Assembly: GCA_017633615.1 (NCBI GenBank)
Contig: JAGBPB010000049.1
Span: 1-32,548, forward strand
Direction: 5' to 3'
Origin: Bacteroidaceae bacterium
Lineage (GTDB): Bacteria; Bacteroidota; Bacteroidia; Bacteroidales; Bacteroidaceae
Length of the DNA: 32,548 bases
Position 1 is the first letter of the stretch, and the number at the start of each line of letters is the position of its first letter. The translations under genes and the position numbers were made by a program. Below, one piece after another: positions 12,431 to 20,237 of this stretch. The notes below the pieces were generated by a model. The model was not told the DNA's origin and did not search any database. It was given only the letters and a program-made list of their open reading frames with translations.

Positions 12431-12790
12431 CTATACCTCCGTTGCCGTCAAAGACACATTCCACAAGCCATCCGATGCTGTGTATACTTCCGATCTGGAT
12501 ATCATTTGCGGAGAGAAGTCTCTTATCCGGCAAGTATATGACTGTCCACGCCATCCAACTGACACAGTCGCTGCTTTCGCATATCCTTCCAGTGTGTCCA
12601 GAAATGAACTCGGAATGCCTTCCCAGCCGAACTTGAACTTGTGCTTGTTCAAACGAGTGACGGACACCATATCGGTGCCCGCCTCTGTCTTCATTACGCT
12701 TTCAATTTCTTCAAAACTGTATTCCACAGATGTCGGCGGAATGGTGCACGCTGTACTGTTAAACGATACGATCCCGCTTGCCAATGCCAT
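12431..12790 (-). CDS. Small tail-tip protein
   Basis: This 119-aa protein starts at ATG 12790 after GGAGGAAGATAAA. It is beta-rich (EYSFEEIESVMKTEAG, VSVTRLNKHKFKFGWEG, YTCRIRDFSPQMISRSEVY). It lies between the tape measure (2 bases away) and the baseplate protein, the place of distal-tail or tail-tip adaptors in siphophages. The KFKFGWEGIPSSFLDTLE segment resembles small clostridial phage tail proteins. The specific role is not clear from the sequence. Confidence 0.7.
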   Translation of the reverse strand: MALASGIVSFNSTACTIPPTSVEYSFEEIESVMKTEAGTDMVSVTRLNKHKFKFGWEGIPSSFLDTLEGYAKAATVSVGWRGQSYTCRIRDFSPQMISRSEVYTASDGLWNVSLTATEV

Positions 12791-12791
12791 T

Positions 12792-15368
12792 TTATCTTCC
12801 TCCGCTTCTGTACTGGTTTCTGTCCTGCGCATTCACTACAATGGTTTCGATCTCTTCATCACCGATATACACCGGAATCGTAATATCTCCGCCTTCCAGC
12901 GCAGGCTCGAATGTATATTGCCTTTTCACTTCTGCATCAATGTCGTATGCTCTTTCCAGCTCCGATGACATATCGGCCATTGCGTCAATCGGCAGATCCG
13001 TATTATCTTCGATACCGATAGCAAGGCCCATATCCAGATATCCACCGAACTCTTCAAACATTTTTGACGGAGAAGAGATACCGAAAAACTTCTTGATTGA
13101 ATCTACAACACCACCAAGAGCATCTACGGATTTTTCAATAACCGTCCCGACAGAGTTGACGATACCATCGACCAAGCCCATCATTAACTGGAAGCCCATA
13201 TCGACAAACTGTGTTGCTGCATCCCCCAGAGCGTCCAACAGTGAACCGATCAGCTCCGGCACTGCTGCCACAAGAGTCACGATGATCTCCGGCAGATTCT
13301 CGATCAGAGCCACAAACAACTGGAAACCTGCATCTATCAACAATGGTATGTTGTCGATCAGCGTGTCAACAATGGATGTGACAATCTCCGGCAGTACTTC
13401 CACAATCGTTTTGATGATCGTCGGCAGATCTTCCACCAGAGCGATCAACAGATCCACGCCGGCCTGAATGATCACCGGGATCTGTGAAAGCAAGGTTTCC
13501 ACAAGACTCTTGATCAATTCCGGTAATCTCTGCAGCAATGTCGGCAGCGCCTGGAAGATGCCGGTTGTCAATGCGATAATGATCTGCAGCGCTGCCTCTA
13601 TCAGCATCGGCAAATTCTGAATTATTACTTCAACAATCTTTGCAATTACATCCACTATGGTCGATACTAACTGCGGTATAGCGTTCGCGATTCCCATAGC
13701 GATATTGGCAAGGATTGTAAGTCCCGCATCAAGCAGTGTAGGCAACAGTTCCAGCAATGTTGTCGTAATCGTACTGGCAACTTCTACCATTGTCTCTGCA
13801 ATCAGCGGTGCATTTTCCGCGATGCCCTGTACCAATGATGTGAGTAGTTCTGCGCCTGCATTCACTACTTCCGGCAGGGATTCCAGTATCATTCCCACAC
13901 CTTCTGTAATGATACCGCCAAGAGCTTCCATTGCTCCAGCCAGTCCGCCTTCCTGGAATGCCATCGTTAGTTCAGAAATGCCTTCAGAACCAAACTGTAC
14001 GAACTCACGCAGCCCTGGTGTAAGTTGGTCCGATACTACAATCTTTGCTCCTTCCAGAGCGCTTTCAAACAGAGTAATATCACCAGCCAGATTATCCAGC
14101 TGCGTATTCGCCATATTCTGCGATGCTCCTGCCGCATCATCAATATATCCGGTCAGCTCATCCCATCTAGATTCTTGTTCTTCTATGGATGCATTGACAG
14201 CCTTTACAGCCATTTCTGCATCTTCAGCGGTCAAACCATATTCATACTGCAGAAACTCCTGCATTTCTGCCATACTTTCTGCTGTGTCAAGGTTCGTCCA
14301 CAGCATTTCAGTAGACCATTCCTGGAGTGCTTCTGCACTTCCTTGTGATAGCAGGATATTCTCGTTATATTTCCCCCATTCAACACCACATTCTGCAAGA
14401 GTGCTTCCTATATCAGATAGACCTGCGTCTGTATTTGCTAACAATGCATTAACAGATTTCAGATCCACCTTATTGAAAATTTGATTAAGTACCTGAGTCC
14501 GCTCACCTTGTGTCATTGTGGAAAGCGAAGTATTCATATCCCGGAATATGTCGTTAAGATTACGCATATTCCCTTCAGAATCGAATACTTCCAACCCAAG
14601 TTTCTCCATCGCAATCGCCGCATTATCTGTAGGCGCTTCCAACGATAGGATAATATTTCTTAATGCAGTACCACCTTCAGAGCCTTTAATACCATTATCC
14701 GCCAATATTCCGAGTGCAGTCGATAATTCAAGCGTACCTCCGTTCAGATCTTTAGCGGTACCACCAACTGTCAGGAATGCCTCGCCAAGCTGTGCGATTG
14801 ATGTATTTGACTTACTCGATGCCTGAGCCATCATATCAACCATGACGGCCGTCTCTTCTATGGACAGACCAAGTGCACTCGATGCATCTGTCACCATATC
14901 AGAAGCAGCTGCCAGATCGATACCACCTGCTGCTGCCAGATTCAATACATTCGGCAGCATTGCCATAGATGTTTCCGCATCATAACCTGCAAGGGCCATA
15001 TAATTCAATGCCTCTGCTGCCTGCGTTGCGGAGAATGCGGTGGTTGATCCCATCTCCATTGCGAAGTCTCGTAGGTCGCCAATCTGGTCCACGGTGGTCC
15101 CCATCGTTGCCGCCACCTGAGACATTGCAGCATCAAACTCTTTCCCTGCTTCCACAGAAGATGCACCGAAAGCTCCCATGCCGGTAGCCATTGCCCCAAA
15201 TGCAGCTACTCCGACCTTTGCTCCACCCAGAAGAGCATTCCCTAGCTTTGTTCCGGCGCTGGTACCTGCAGCAGTTGCTTCTCCATCCAGAGCGCTCGAT
15301 AACGCTCCCTGGATCCCCTGCGCCGATGGAATTATTTGTACATACGCTTTTGCAAGTTCTGTTGCCAT
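12792..15368 (-). CDS. Tail tape measure protein
   Basis: At 858 aa this is the longest gene product and sets tail length. After a start domain (ELAKAYVQIIPSAQGIQGAL) comes the TP901-type tape-measure region with a conserved helix pattern (GKEFDAAMSQVAATMG, EMGSTTAFSATQAAEALNYM, ALAGYDAETSMAMLPNVLNL, ASDMVTDASSALGL). A long series of repeated hydrophobic segments spans about 490-760 (IVDVIAKIVEVIIQNLPMLI and variants) with ample Leu/Ile, and the C-terminus carries FFGISSPSKMFEEFGGYL. I start at ATG 15368, after GAGGGCTGAT. Only long genes of this type occupy this place, after the frameshifted tail chaperones. Confidence 0.93.
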   Translation of the reverse strand: MATELAKAYVQIIPSAQGIQGALSSALDGEATAAGTSAGTKLGNALLGGAKVGVAAFGAMATGMGAFGASSVEAGKEFDAAMSQVAATMGTTVDQIGDLRDFAMEMGSTTAFSATQAAEALNYMALAGYDAETSMAMLPNVLNLAAAGGIDLAAASDMVTDASSALGLSIEETAVMVDMMAQASSKSNTSIAQLGEAFLTVGGTAKDLNGGTLELSTALGILADNGIKGSEGGTALRNIILSLEAPTDNAAIAMEKLGLEVFDSEGNMRNLNDIFRDMNTSLSTMTQGERTQVLNQIFNKVDLKSVNALLANTDAGLSDIGSTLAECGVEWGKYNENILLSQGSAEALQEWSTEMLWTNLDTAESMAEMQEFLQYEYGLTAEDAEMAVKAVNASIEEQESRWDELTGYIDDAAGASQNMANTQLDNLAGDITLFESALEGAKIVVSDQLTPGLREFVQFGSEGISELTMAFQEGGLAGAMEALGGIITEGVGMILESLPEVVNAGAELLTSLVQGIAENAPLIAETMVEVASTITTTLLELLPTLLDAGLTILANIAMGIANAIPQLVSTIVDVIAKIVEVIIQNLPMLIEAALQIIIALTTGIFQALPTLLQRLPELIKSLVETLLSQIPVIIQAGVDLLIALVEDLPTIIKTIVEVLPEIVTSIVDTLIDNIPLLIDAGFQLFVALIENLPEIIVTLVAAVPELIGSLLDALGDAATQFVDMGFQLMMGLVDGIVNSVGTVIEKSVDALGGVVDSIKKFFGISSPSKMFEEFGGYLDMGLAIGIEDNTDLPIDAMADMSSELERAYDIDAEVKRQYTFEPALEGGDITIPVYIGDEEIETIVVNAQDRNQYRSGGR

Positions 15369-15369
15369 A

Positions 15370-15729
15370 TCAGCCCTCGATAAACTTCTTTCGCCATTCC
15401 ATAAAATCATCAACCGATGCAAAGCCTTGTGCCTTGTGCACCTTTGGCTTTGTCATCATTCTCTTCGCCAGTGATTCCGGACGGTTCCATCCATTCTTTG
15501 CGTCCTTCGTCTTTGACCAGCACAGCCAGTTCAGCCGGTCCACGATCACTGCCTTCATCACTTCGTCATAGGTATATCTTCTTTCCAGCAGTTCACTCTT
15601 TATCCTTGCCCCTTCACGCAATCCGCAAGCCAGCACCGCAATAGTACCGGCCGGCAGACTGTGGTAATCATAGATCCCGTAATACTCTGCAAGATCACAA
15701 ATCAAAGCATCTTCATCGATCTTGCACAT
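15370..15729 (-). CDS. Tail assembly chaperone extension (GT part; DUF5361-like), read by -1 frameshift
   Basis: This reading frame (CDLAEYYGIYDYHSLPAGTI, LACGLREGARIKSELLERR) resembles DUF5361-type proteins that follow the first tail chaperone. No ribosome binding site precedes the ATG at 15729. Instead, a -1 slip on AAAAAAA (15753-15747) at the end of the 15741-16001 gene continues into this frame with ILILAH before MCKIDED. That gives a fusion of about 210 aa, the G-GT arrangement of siphophages. The fusion would bind tape measure and tail tube protein during assembly. Independent low-level initiation cannot be excluded. Confidence 0.85.
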   Translation of the reverse strand: MCKIDEDALICDLAEYYGIYDYHSLPAGTIAVLACGLREGARIKSELLERRYTYDEVMKAVIVDRLNWLCWSKTKDAKNGWNRPESLAKRMMTKPKVHKAQGFASVDDFMEWRKKFIEG

Positions 15730-15740
15730 ATGGGCAAGGA

Positions 15741-16001
15741 TCAGGATTTTTTTCCGTTCTTCAGACCTCCGATGATCTGCAGAAGTGCATTTTTCACTTC
15801 TTCCGTAGATACATAGCCCTTTTTCTCTTTGATATGCTCAAAAAGCACCGGCTTGGAATCTCCCATCAGGATGTTTACTGCATCCGTGAGCCGTGCCACT
15901 TTGCCGTTATCCACATCTGTCAGAGCTTCCACAAGCTCGTAATCATCCAGCTTGCGATCATCAATTTCCAATACAAATTTGTCTTCCAATTCTACTTTCA
16001 T
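15741..16001 (-). CDS. Tail assembly chaperone (G part)
   Basis: The 86-aa acidic protein, MKVELEDKFVLEIDDRKLDD onward, has the small tail chaperone pattern: N-terminal beta strands, then helices (VEALTDVDNGKVARLTDAVN) and a Lys-rich end. It lies between tail tube protein and tape measure, as lambda G does. AAAGGGGATAAAAGA precedes the ATG. Its last codons, GGA AAA AAA TCC TGA, hold the slippery heptamer, so most ribosomes would stop here and a minority would make the longer GT product. Confidence 0.85.
   Translation of the reverse strand: MKVELEDKFVLEIDDRKLDDYELVEALTDVDNGKVARLTDAVNILMGDSKPVLFEHIKEKKGYVSTEEVKNALLQIIGGLKNGKKS
15747..15753 (-). promoter_or_regulatory. Slippery heptamer for programmed -1 frameshift
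   Basis: Read leftward, A AAA AAA is in the canonical X XXY YYZ phase of the 15741-16001 frame and lies one sense codon before its TGA. The -1 frame is open from here to the stop of the next frame at 15370. Confidence 0.85.
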
Positions 16002-16018
16002 TCTTTTATCCCCTTTCT

Positions 16019-16045
16019 AAAAAACACCCCGGCAGATCGCCGGGG
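16019..16045 (-). terminator. Intrinsic terminator after the major tail protein
   Basis: Leftward CCCCGGC-GATCT-GCCGGGG followed by TGTTTTTT. A partial stop here would keep tail tube protein in excess over chaperones and tape measure, as in many siphophages. Confidence 0.9.
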
Positions 16046-16062
16046 CATTCGTCCTATGATTG

Positions 16063-16782
16063 TCAGGTGCTTTCTGTCCGTTCGTAGTAGGTCTTGTTGG
16101 TATCCACAGTAGTGTCTGCGGTCGGCATATAGCCATCGCCGGACAGTACATACCAGCCCTCGCTGCTCGGATTCTCGGAACCAACCGGCTCCACTGCAGT
16201 ATAGATGTAGGTAACACCGGACGGAGTACCTTCCACGATATACTCGTAATGGGTATTGCCCTGAGCATCCGGGAATGCCGTCACTGTTACTTCATAGCTT
16301 ACAGGCTCGCCGTCCTTATACACGATATCGCCAATTGCGGTGATCTTACCATTCGGGATGGTGATACGCTTCAGAATGTTGGTGGATACCTGCATATCGA
16401 TGATGAATGCGTGAGGTACCTTGTCCTTAGCGTTTACCTTCACGGTGATACCACTCACGATGGTTCCGGTAACATTATCATCACCGTTCACCATCTTCAG
16501 TACTACGCTATTGCCAGCCTCGATCATCTTCCACTTGAATGTGTCCTTCTTCTCGGTCAGCGGGCTTGCAACGATGTCACCACCCCAAGCCTTGATATCC
16601 GATGTGGAAATGGAGCTGGAGTTGGTCACGCCATCTTCAGAGCAGTAACCTGCGCAAGCAAAAACCGCTGTGTCGATCGCGGATGTGGCACTGGTAGGCA
16701 AAGTAGAACCAGCATCGCCAACCCATACACCACCGGCAATACTCGGTTTGCCGATCTGTACATTTTCTGCATTGTTTGCCAT
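16063..16782 (-). CDS. Major tail (tube) protein
   Basis: This 239-aa protein has the plan of phage tail tube proteins: an N-terminal region GKPSIAGGVWVGDAGSTLPT, a beta-rich core and DKVPHAFIIDMQVSTNILKR. The last 40 residues (EGWYVLSGDGYMPTADTTVD, then KTYYER) are an add-on seen at the ends of many Firmicute phage structural proteins and are probably exposed on the tube. AACAGGAGGAAAAAGAA gives a strong start. It is followed by a strong terminator and the chaperone pair, which supports the call. Confidence 0.88.
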   Translation of the reverse strand: MANNAENVQIGKPSIAGGVWVGDAGSTLPTSATSAIDTAVFACAGYCSEDGVTNSSSISTSDIKAWGGDIVASPLTEKKDTFKWKMIEAGNSVVLKMVNGDDNVTGTIVSGITVKVNAKDKVPHAFIIDMQVSTNILKRITIPNGKITAIGDIVYKDGEPVSYEVTVTAFPDAQGNTHYEYIVEGTPSGVTYIYTAVEPVGSENPSSEGWYVLSGDGYMPTADTTVDTNKTYYERTEST

Positions 16783-16797
16783 TTCTTTTTCCTCCTG

Positions 16798-17133
16798 TTA
16801 GAAATAAACGATATCAAATACTGCCTGATATCTGTATCTGTGTGTTTCTGTGTCTGTGAAACAGTACTCCGAATTGAGTGAGCATTTGGCTATCTCTTTG
16901 CACTCTACGGATGAAAGCATATGTTCCACCATCTGATGACTGATCTGCGCCGCTCTGTACATACTGCTGCCATATGACTGCACCGTGATCACTGCCGATT
17001 TGACATGATCTACTACAGACGCACCCTGCAACTCAATCCGCAGGTATTCTGCCGGCGGATCTTCCTGCTCTTCCATATATGCCGGTTCTGTCATTTTCGC
17101 TTTCAGATAATCCAATATGATCTTTTCTATCAC
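16798..17133 (-). CDS. Tail terminator / completion protein
   Basis: This 111-aa protein has the alpha/beta plan of tail terminators: an N-terminal helix (MIEKIILDYLKAKM), a strand with YLRIELQGAS and VITVQSYGSSMYRAAQISHQ, and a C-terminal strand (RYRYQAVFDIVYF). The GTG start at 17133 overlaps the upstream stop (GTGA). It lies directly upstream of the tail tube gene, where the protein that caps the tail tube is normally encoded. Confidence 0.75.
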   Translation of the reverse strand: MIEKIILDYLKAKMTEPAYMEEQEDPPAEYLRIELQGASVVDHVKSAVITVQSYGSSMYRAAQISHQMVEHMLSSVECKEIAKCSLNSEYCFTDTETHRYRYQAVFDIVYF

Positions 17134-17369
17134 GATGACATCACCGCCTTTAATACCGTATTATTTGCGCTGTTCTCTCGTATAGCTTCCCTGGTCGTTG
17201 CGACTACGGAAGCATTCACACGGCCTGCGCCGGTGTGTGTGGTCACTTCATAGCCTTCGCCCAGTTTCTGCACTGCCTTCTGTGCATGTTCTTCGCATAT
17301 CGCCAGCATCTCCGGAGATCTGAGCAGTTCTTTTACACCATCGTGATTCAATTCTACTCTAACCGCCAT
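17130..17369 (-). CDS. HK97 gp10-like head-tail joining protein
   Basis: This 79-aa protein resembles the short HK97 gp10 type: a helical N-terminus (GVKELLRSPEMLAICEEHAQ) then GEGYEVTTHTGAGRVNASVV, a strand pattern typical of this family. It overlaps both neighbours by a few bases (17359-17369 upstream, 17130-17133 downstream). It probably acts in neck or tail completion. Confidence 0.8.
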   Translation of the reverse strand: MAVRVELNHDGVKELLRSPEMLAICEEHAQKAVQKLGEGYEVTTHTGAGRVNASVVATTREAIRENSANNTVLKAVMSS

Positions 17370-17703
17370 ACCGTTCCACCGCTACCTTTCCGCCCCACCA
17401 CATCGGCATATTTTCGGGTGTTCCATACACCGGCTTGCCTATGGTCCTACAGCGTTCCCCGCGTACGATCACGAAAGTGTCATACCAGATATTTGCATCA
17501 CCCTTCGGTATTCCCAGCACATAAGCGATCCGCTTTCCCGACAGGTTCAGTTCATCCGTAATATCCTGCGCTTCCGGCTGTCCCACAAGCACATTACTCA
17601 CTGTCACTTCAGTCTCCTTATAGATCGGTGCTCCGAAGTCATCCGTTCCTGTCTTTGTTTTCGTGATCAGTTTTACTGTCTCACCCTTCAGTCTCTGTCC
17701 CAT
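17359..17703 (-). CDS. Head closure (stopper) protein
   Basis: This 114-aa beta-rich protein has the plan of SPP1 gp16-like stoppers: GETVKLITKTKTGTDDFGAP at the start, then VLVGQPEAQD and ISGKR/YVLGIPKGDANIWYDT-type strands, and an end with WWGGKVAVERYGG. It overlaps the adaptor gene upstream (17681-17703) and the gp10-like gene downstream. It seals the connector after DNA packaging. Confidence 0.8.
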   Translation of the reverse strand: MGQRLKGETVKLITKTKTGTDDFGAPIYKETEVTVSNVLVGQPEAQDITDELNLSGKRIAYVLGIPKGDANIWYDTFVIVRGERCRTIGKPVYGTPENMPMWWGGKVAVERYGG

Positions 17704-18103
17704 AGATATCCAGTGCTCCTATTCTCTGCCGACGCAGTCCCAGGCGCTTCAGGTCGTTGCGCATGATCGCACTTGCTATCCCGCCACCCGGTATCGCATA
17801 AGTGCCTGACCAGGTATATCCAAGGCCCGACTGCGACTCCTGGCTCATCGGTTCGCCGCTTGTGTCCTGGCGCAGTACTCTGATCGTAATATCCACCGTC
17901 ACAAGTTTCACGGTACTGCCATAGGCTCCCGTTTCGTCTGCCACGATCATTCCGTCCAGATTCCTGCCTACCTTGTTGGCTTCATTCCGCAGCAGATCCG
18001 AGATGACCGGCAGTAATGCCGCCGTTCTTGTCGTTTCATCCGCTGTCAGTGTCTTGCCTCCAAGCAGTTCCACATCTTCGACTGTCGCAAATGCTTCTGC
18101 CAT
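17681..18103 (-). CDS. Head-tail connector adaptor (Gp19/Gp15/Gp42 family)
   Basis: This 140-aa protein matches the phage Gp19/Gp15/Gp42 connector plan: AFATVEDVELLGGKTLTADE at the N-terminus, LLPVISDLLRNEANKVGRNL, then SGLGYTWSGTYAIPGGGIAS and a C-terminal helix with LKRLGLRRQRIG. AAGAAAGGAAAGTAACT precedes the ATG. It forms the ring under the portal to which stopper and tail attach. It overlaps the stopper gene by 23 bases. Confidence 0.83.
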   Translation of the reverse strand: MAEAFATVEDVELLGGKTLTADETTRTAALLPVISDLLRNEANKVGRNLDGMIVADETGAYGSTVKLVTVDITIRVLRQDTSGEPMSQESQSGLGYTWSGTYAIPGGGIASAIMRNDLKRLGLRRQRIGALDIYGTETEG

Positions 18104-18105
18104 AG

Positions 18106-18345
18106 TTACTTTCCTTTCTTAGGCTTGATCGTTGCGCCTTTGGTAGCCTTCTTTTCTTCTTTCGGCTCTTCCTTCGGCGCTTCCGCTTCTGCCTTTTCTT
18201 TCGCCGGCTCTTCTGTCTTCTCTTCCGGTACTACCTCTTTCTCTTTCAGAGGAAAACCGGCAGGAGCAGTCTCCTGCCAGTCTTTTCCGGAGATCTTACA
18301 GGGTGTATTGATTACCGCGCCGGTCTTCAGGTTCCTGTAGATCAT
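18106..18345 (-). CDS. Small Lys/Glu-rich head-region protein (DUF7302-like)
   Basis: This 79-aa protein has a short N-terminal domain (MIYRNLKTGAVINTPCKISG) and a low-complexity tail of Glu, Lys, Ala and Pro (EEKTEEPAKEKAEAEAPKEE) ending GATIKPKKGK. Proteins of this form often lie between capsid and connector genes of Firmicute phages. The ATG at 18345 follows GGAGGAATGAT; the longer frame to 18420 overlaps the previous gene too far. The role is unknown, perhaps disordered filler or binding at the portal vertex. Confidence 0.7.
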   Translation of the reverse strand: MIYRNLKTGAVINTPCKISGKDWQETAPAGFPLKEKEVVPEEKTEEPAKEKAEAEAPKEEPKEEKKATKGATIKPKKGK

Positions 18346-18346
18346 A

Positions 18347-18730
18347 TCATTCCTCCAGTTCCAATTCAGACAGATCGTAGGTATCCGTATCTGTAACAGT
18401 TCCATTGCTGGAAATAACAAGGAGTTTCTGTGTATCCTTATCCGTGATCTTCATCACACTGTTCATATCCTCATCCAGTTCCTGCGGTTCCATACTGCTT
18501 GCAGAAGGATTCAGACCAACCTTGATGGATGTTACCGCCGGATCATTGTTCGTGTAATGGAGCGCCAGGAAATATCCTTCTCCCCAATCCGTTACCAATT
18601 GCCCTTCTGTCAGAGGTTTCAGTTTACCTTTGATCTTGTTTCCGGTTACTGTTACATTTTCCTGCATGCTGCTGACAAGCGTTCCCCACATGTCAACCCC
18701 ACCATCTTCAGCTCTTACGGTGGGGGTCAC
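18347..18730 (-). CDS. Head-associated protein following the capsid gene
   Basis: This 127-aa protein begins with GTG at 18730, overlapping the capsid stop (GTGA). A later ATG at 18691 (MWGTLVSSMQEN) is possible. Features are MWGTLVSSMQENVTVTGNKI, LKPLTEGQLVTDWGEGYFLA, YTNNDPAVTSIKVGLNPSAS and DKDTQKLLVISSNG. Similar proteins follow HK97-type capsids in clostridial phages. A capsid decoration or stabilising role fits the position, but the function is not established. Confidence 0.7.
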   Translation of the reverse strand: MTPTVRAEDGGVDMWGTLVSSMQENVTVTGNKIKGKLKPLTEGQLVTDWGEGYFLALHYTNNDPAVTSIKVGLNPSASSMEPQELDEDMNSVMKITDKDTQKLLVISSNGTVTDTDTYDLSELELEE

Positions 18731-19644
18731 GAAGGGTTTGCAACTACTCTAGCGAATGCTTCCGGTCTGAGAATAGCCCAGCCAATGTATGCCTCACCAC
18801 GCAGATATACCTGGTTGTGTCCCTTCAGATCGCCTGCATCTGCATCGTTATCCGGGTTACCGTATTCGATCATCTCGATAGGAATCTCTTTTGCAAAGCC
18901 CCAGCGGAAGTAATCGCGGAAGTTACCAACGATCATCTGGTCGATGGTCTCTGCTGCCGCGATAGCCTTGTGAACAGTGCTGTTTACAGAGATCGGAAGG
19001 CCCTTGATGTTGCTCGGCGCTGCGCCCCAGCCCAGTTCCGGATACAGTCTGCGTCCGTCGCTGTCGGTCAGTGCTGCCAACTGAGAACGGAATGCCGGAG
19101 CCATTGCCATACCGGTCACATCGTCCTCATTTGCCTGTACCAGAGCGATTGCTGCTTCTACATCCTCGTCTGCGTTGGTCAGATTGGACTGTGTTACCTT
19201 CTGAGTAACCTTGTAGTCAAAGTGGTTGTTGCCGATGATCTCGGTTGCCATCAGGCCGCTTCTCGGATTCATACCGTGCATTGCCATGATATCGATACCG
19301 CGTGCAACCTTCTTTGCAAAGCCTTCTGCGAAAGCCTGCAGGTACTGCAACTGTACTTCTTCGTCGCCGTACTTGAACTCGTCAGAGATACGGGTACCGT
19401 ATTCCACCTTGATCGGTTTGATCGTTACCGGCTCGACTGTCACGCCACCGTTGGACTTAGCGCTGTTTTCACCCAGTACATCAATCTCTTTATCGAAGTT
19501 GAAGGTGAACATGGTCGCGCCATTGAACGGGATCGGCTTCTGACCGCTCAGGGCTGCCAGAGAACTCTTACCGGATACCATGTTGAACATTTCATTTGTG
19601 AGTTCGGGCGGGAACAGTGTCCCTCTGCTTAATACACTTGCCAT
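18727..19644 (-). CDS. Major capsid protein (HK97 fold)
   Basis: This 305-aa protein resembles the phage_capsid family: GTLFPPELTNEMFNMVSGKS near the N-terminus, GATMFTFNFDKEIDVLGENS, VKIEPVTIKP-type strands, ISDEFKYGDEEVQLQYLQAF (spine helix region) and a C-terminus with DNDADAGDLKGHNQVYLRGE and YIGWAILRPEAFARV. There is no long N-terminal delta domain; a separate scaffold is encoded just upstream. AGGAGAAAACTAAA precedes the ATG. It builds the icosahedral head. Confidence 0.92.
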   Translation of the reverse strand: MASVLSRGTLFPPELTNEMFNMVSGKSSLAALSGQKPIPFNGATMFTFNFDKEIDVLGENSAKSNGGVTVEPVTIKPIKVEYGTRISDEFKYGDEEVQLQYLQAFAEGFAKKVARGIDIMAMHGMNPRSGLMATEIIGNNHFDYKVTQKVTQSNLTNADEDVEAAIALVQANEDDVTGMAMAPAFRSQLAALTDSDGRRLYPELGWGAAPSNIKGLPISVNSTVHKAIAAAETIDQMIVGNFRDYFRWGFAKEIPIEMIEYGNPDNDADAGDLKGHNQVYLRGEAYIGWAILRPEAFARVVANPS

Positions 19645-19645
19645 T

Positions 19646-20143
19646 TTAGTTTTCTCCTTTCAGATTCTGCAGCATATTCTTAAATGCTGCTGTTTGCGAA
19701 TCCTGCTTTGACACAGGTTTTTCGGCTGCTGCCATCGGAGGTGCTGACTGTGCTTTGATGATCTTTGCCAGCCCTTCCGCATCTTTCCGGATTTCTTCCT
19801 CCGTTTCACCGCTCAGGCGTCCGTGCAGCTCATATGGAAGTCCCATTTCGTGAGCGATACGCGTCTTTACTGCTGCCGTCTCATAACCTTTGATCTTGGC
19901 ATCTCTTTCGGCAATGTCTTTGTCGTATTGTCCCGCTTTTTCATTAGCGGCACTCAGAGCGCCATTCAGATCTCCGATCTGCTTCTCATACTTCTCTTTC
20001 AAGGCCTTCAGATCATTCGGAGAAGTATAGCCTTCGTACTTCTGCGCATCTCTCGCTGCTCTGCTCTGGACTGCTTTGTTTACCTGCTCCTGCACATATG
20101 CGTCCAGTGCTTCCTGTGTGGTGATTGGTGTCTCTAAATCCAT
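19646..20143 (-). CDS. Capsid scaffold protein (DUF4355)
   Basis: This 165-aa, highly charged, mostly helical protein has a long coiled-coil region (about 45-95: DLKALKEKYEKQIGDLNGAL, SAANEKAGQYDKDIAERDAK) and the ending TAAFKNMLQNLKGE typical of DUF4355 scaffolds. It lies directly before the capsid gene (1 base apart). GGAAAGGAGAAAGAA precedes the ATG. It guides procapsid assembly and is then lost. Confidence 0.88.
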   Translation of the reverse strand: MDLETPITTQEALDAYVQEQVNKAVQSRAARDAQKYEGYTSPNDLKALKEKYEKQIGDLNGALSAANEKAGQYDKDIAERDAKIKGYETAAVKTRIAHEMGLPYELHGRLSGETEEEIRKDAEGLAKIIKAQSAPPMAAAEKPVSKQDSQTAAFKNMLQNLKGEN

Positions 20144-20167
20144 TTCTTTCTCCTTTCCTGCATTAAC

Positions 20168-20208
20168 CCGGCAGTGACGGTGTGCCTGCTATAACCGGCA
20201 GTGACGGT
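20168..20208. repeat. Short direct repeats before the scaffold gene
   Basis: CCGGCAGTGACGGT occurs at 20168-20181 and 20195-20208, 27 bp apart. A diverged third copy (CCGGCAGAACCG) lies in the terminator at 20223. The 94-bp gap between terminase and scaffold genes contains nothing else. The role is unknown; possibly a regulator site or a relic of terminator duplication. Confidence 0.6.
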
Positions 20209-20215
20209 ATAATAT

Positions 20216-20236
20216 AAAAAAGCCGGCAGAACCGAC
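20216..20236 (-). terminator. Intrinsic terminator after the terminase gene
   Basis: Leftward GTCGG-TTCTG-CCGGC followed by TTTTTT. The stem is only 5 bp with one G-T pair, so it is probably partial. It lies one base after the terminase stop. Confidence 0.65.
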
Positions 20237-20237
20237 T

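Noticed and set aside
13657..14484. Long rightward frame (275 aa) opposite the tape measure gene
   Set aside because: It has no ribosome binding site, is Ser/Ala/Pro-rich as expected from reading a Leu/Ile/Val-rich gene backwards, and lies fully inside a well-supported gene.
15370..15729. Independent gene with ATG at 15729
   Set aside because: No ribosome binding site, and a canonical -1 slippery site links it to the upstream gene.
18817..19632. Rightward frame (271 aa) opposite the capsid gene
   Set aside because: It is a shadow of the capsid coding sequence, with odd His/Cys-rich composition and no start signal.
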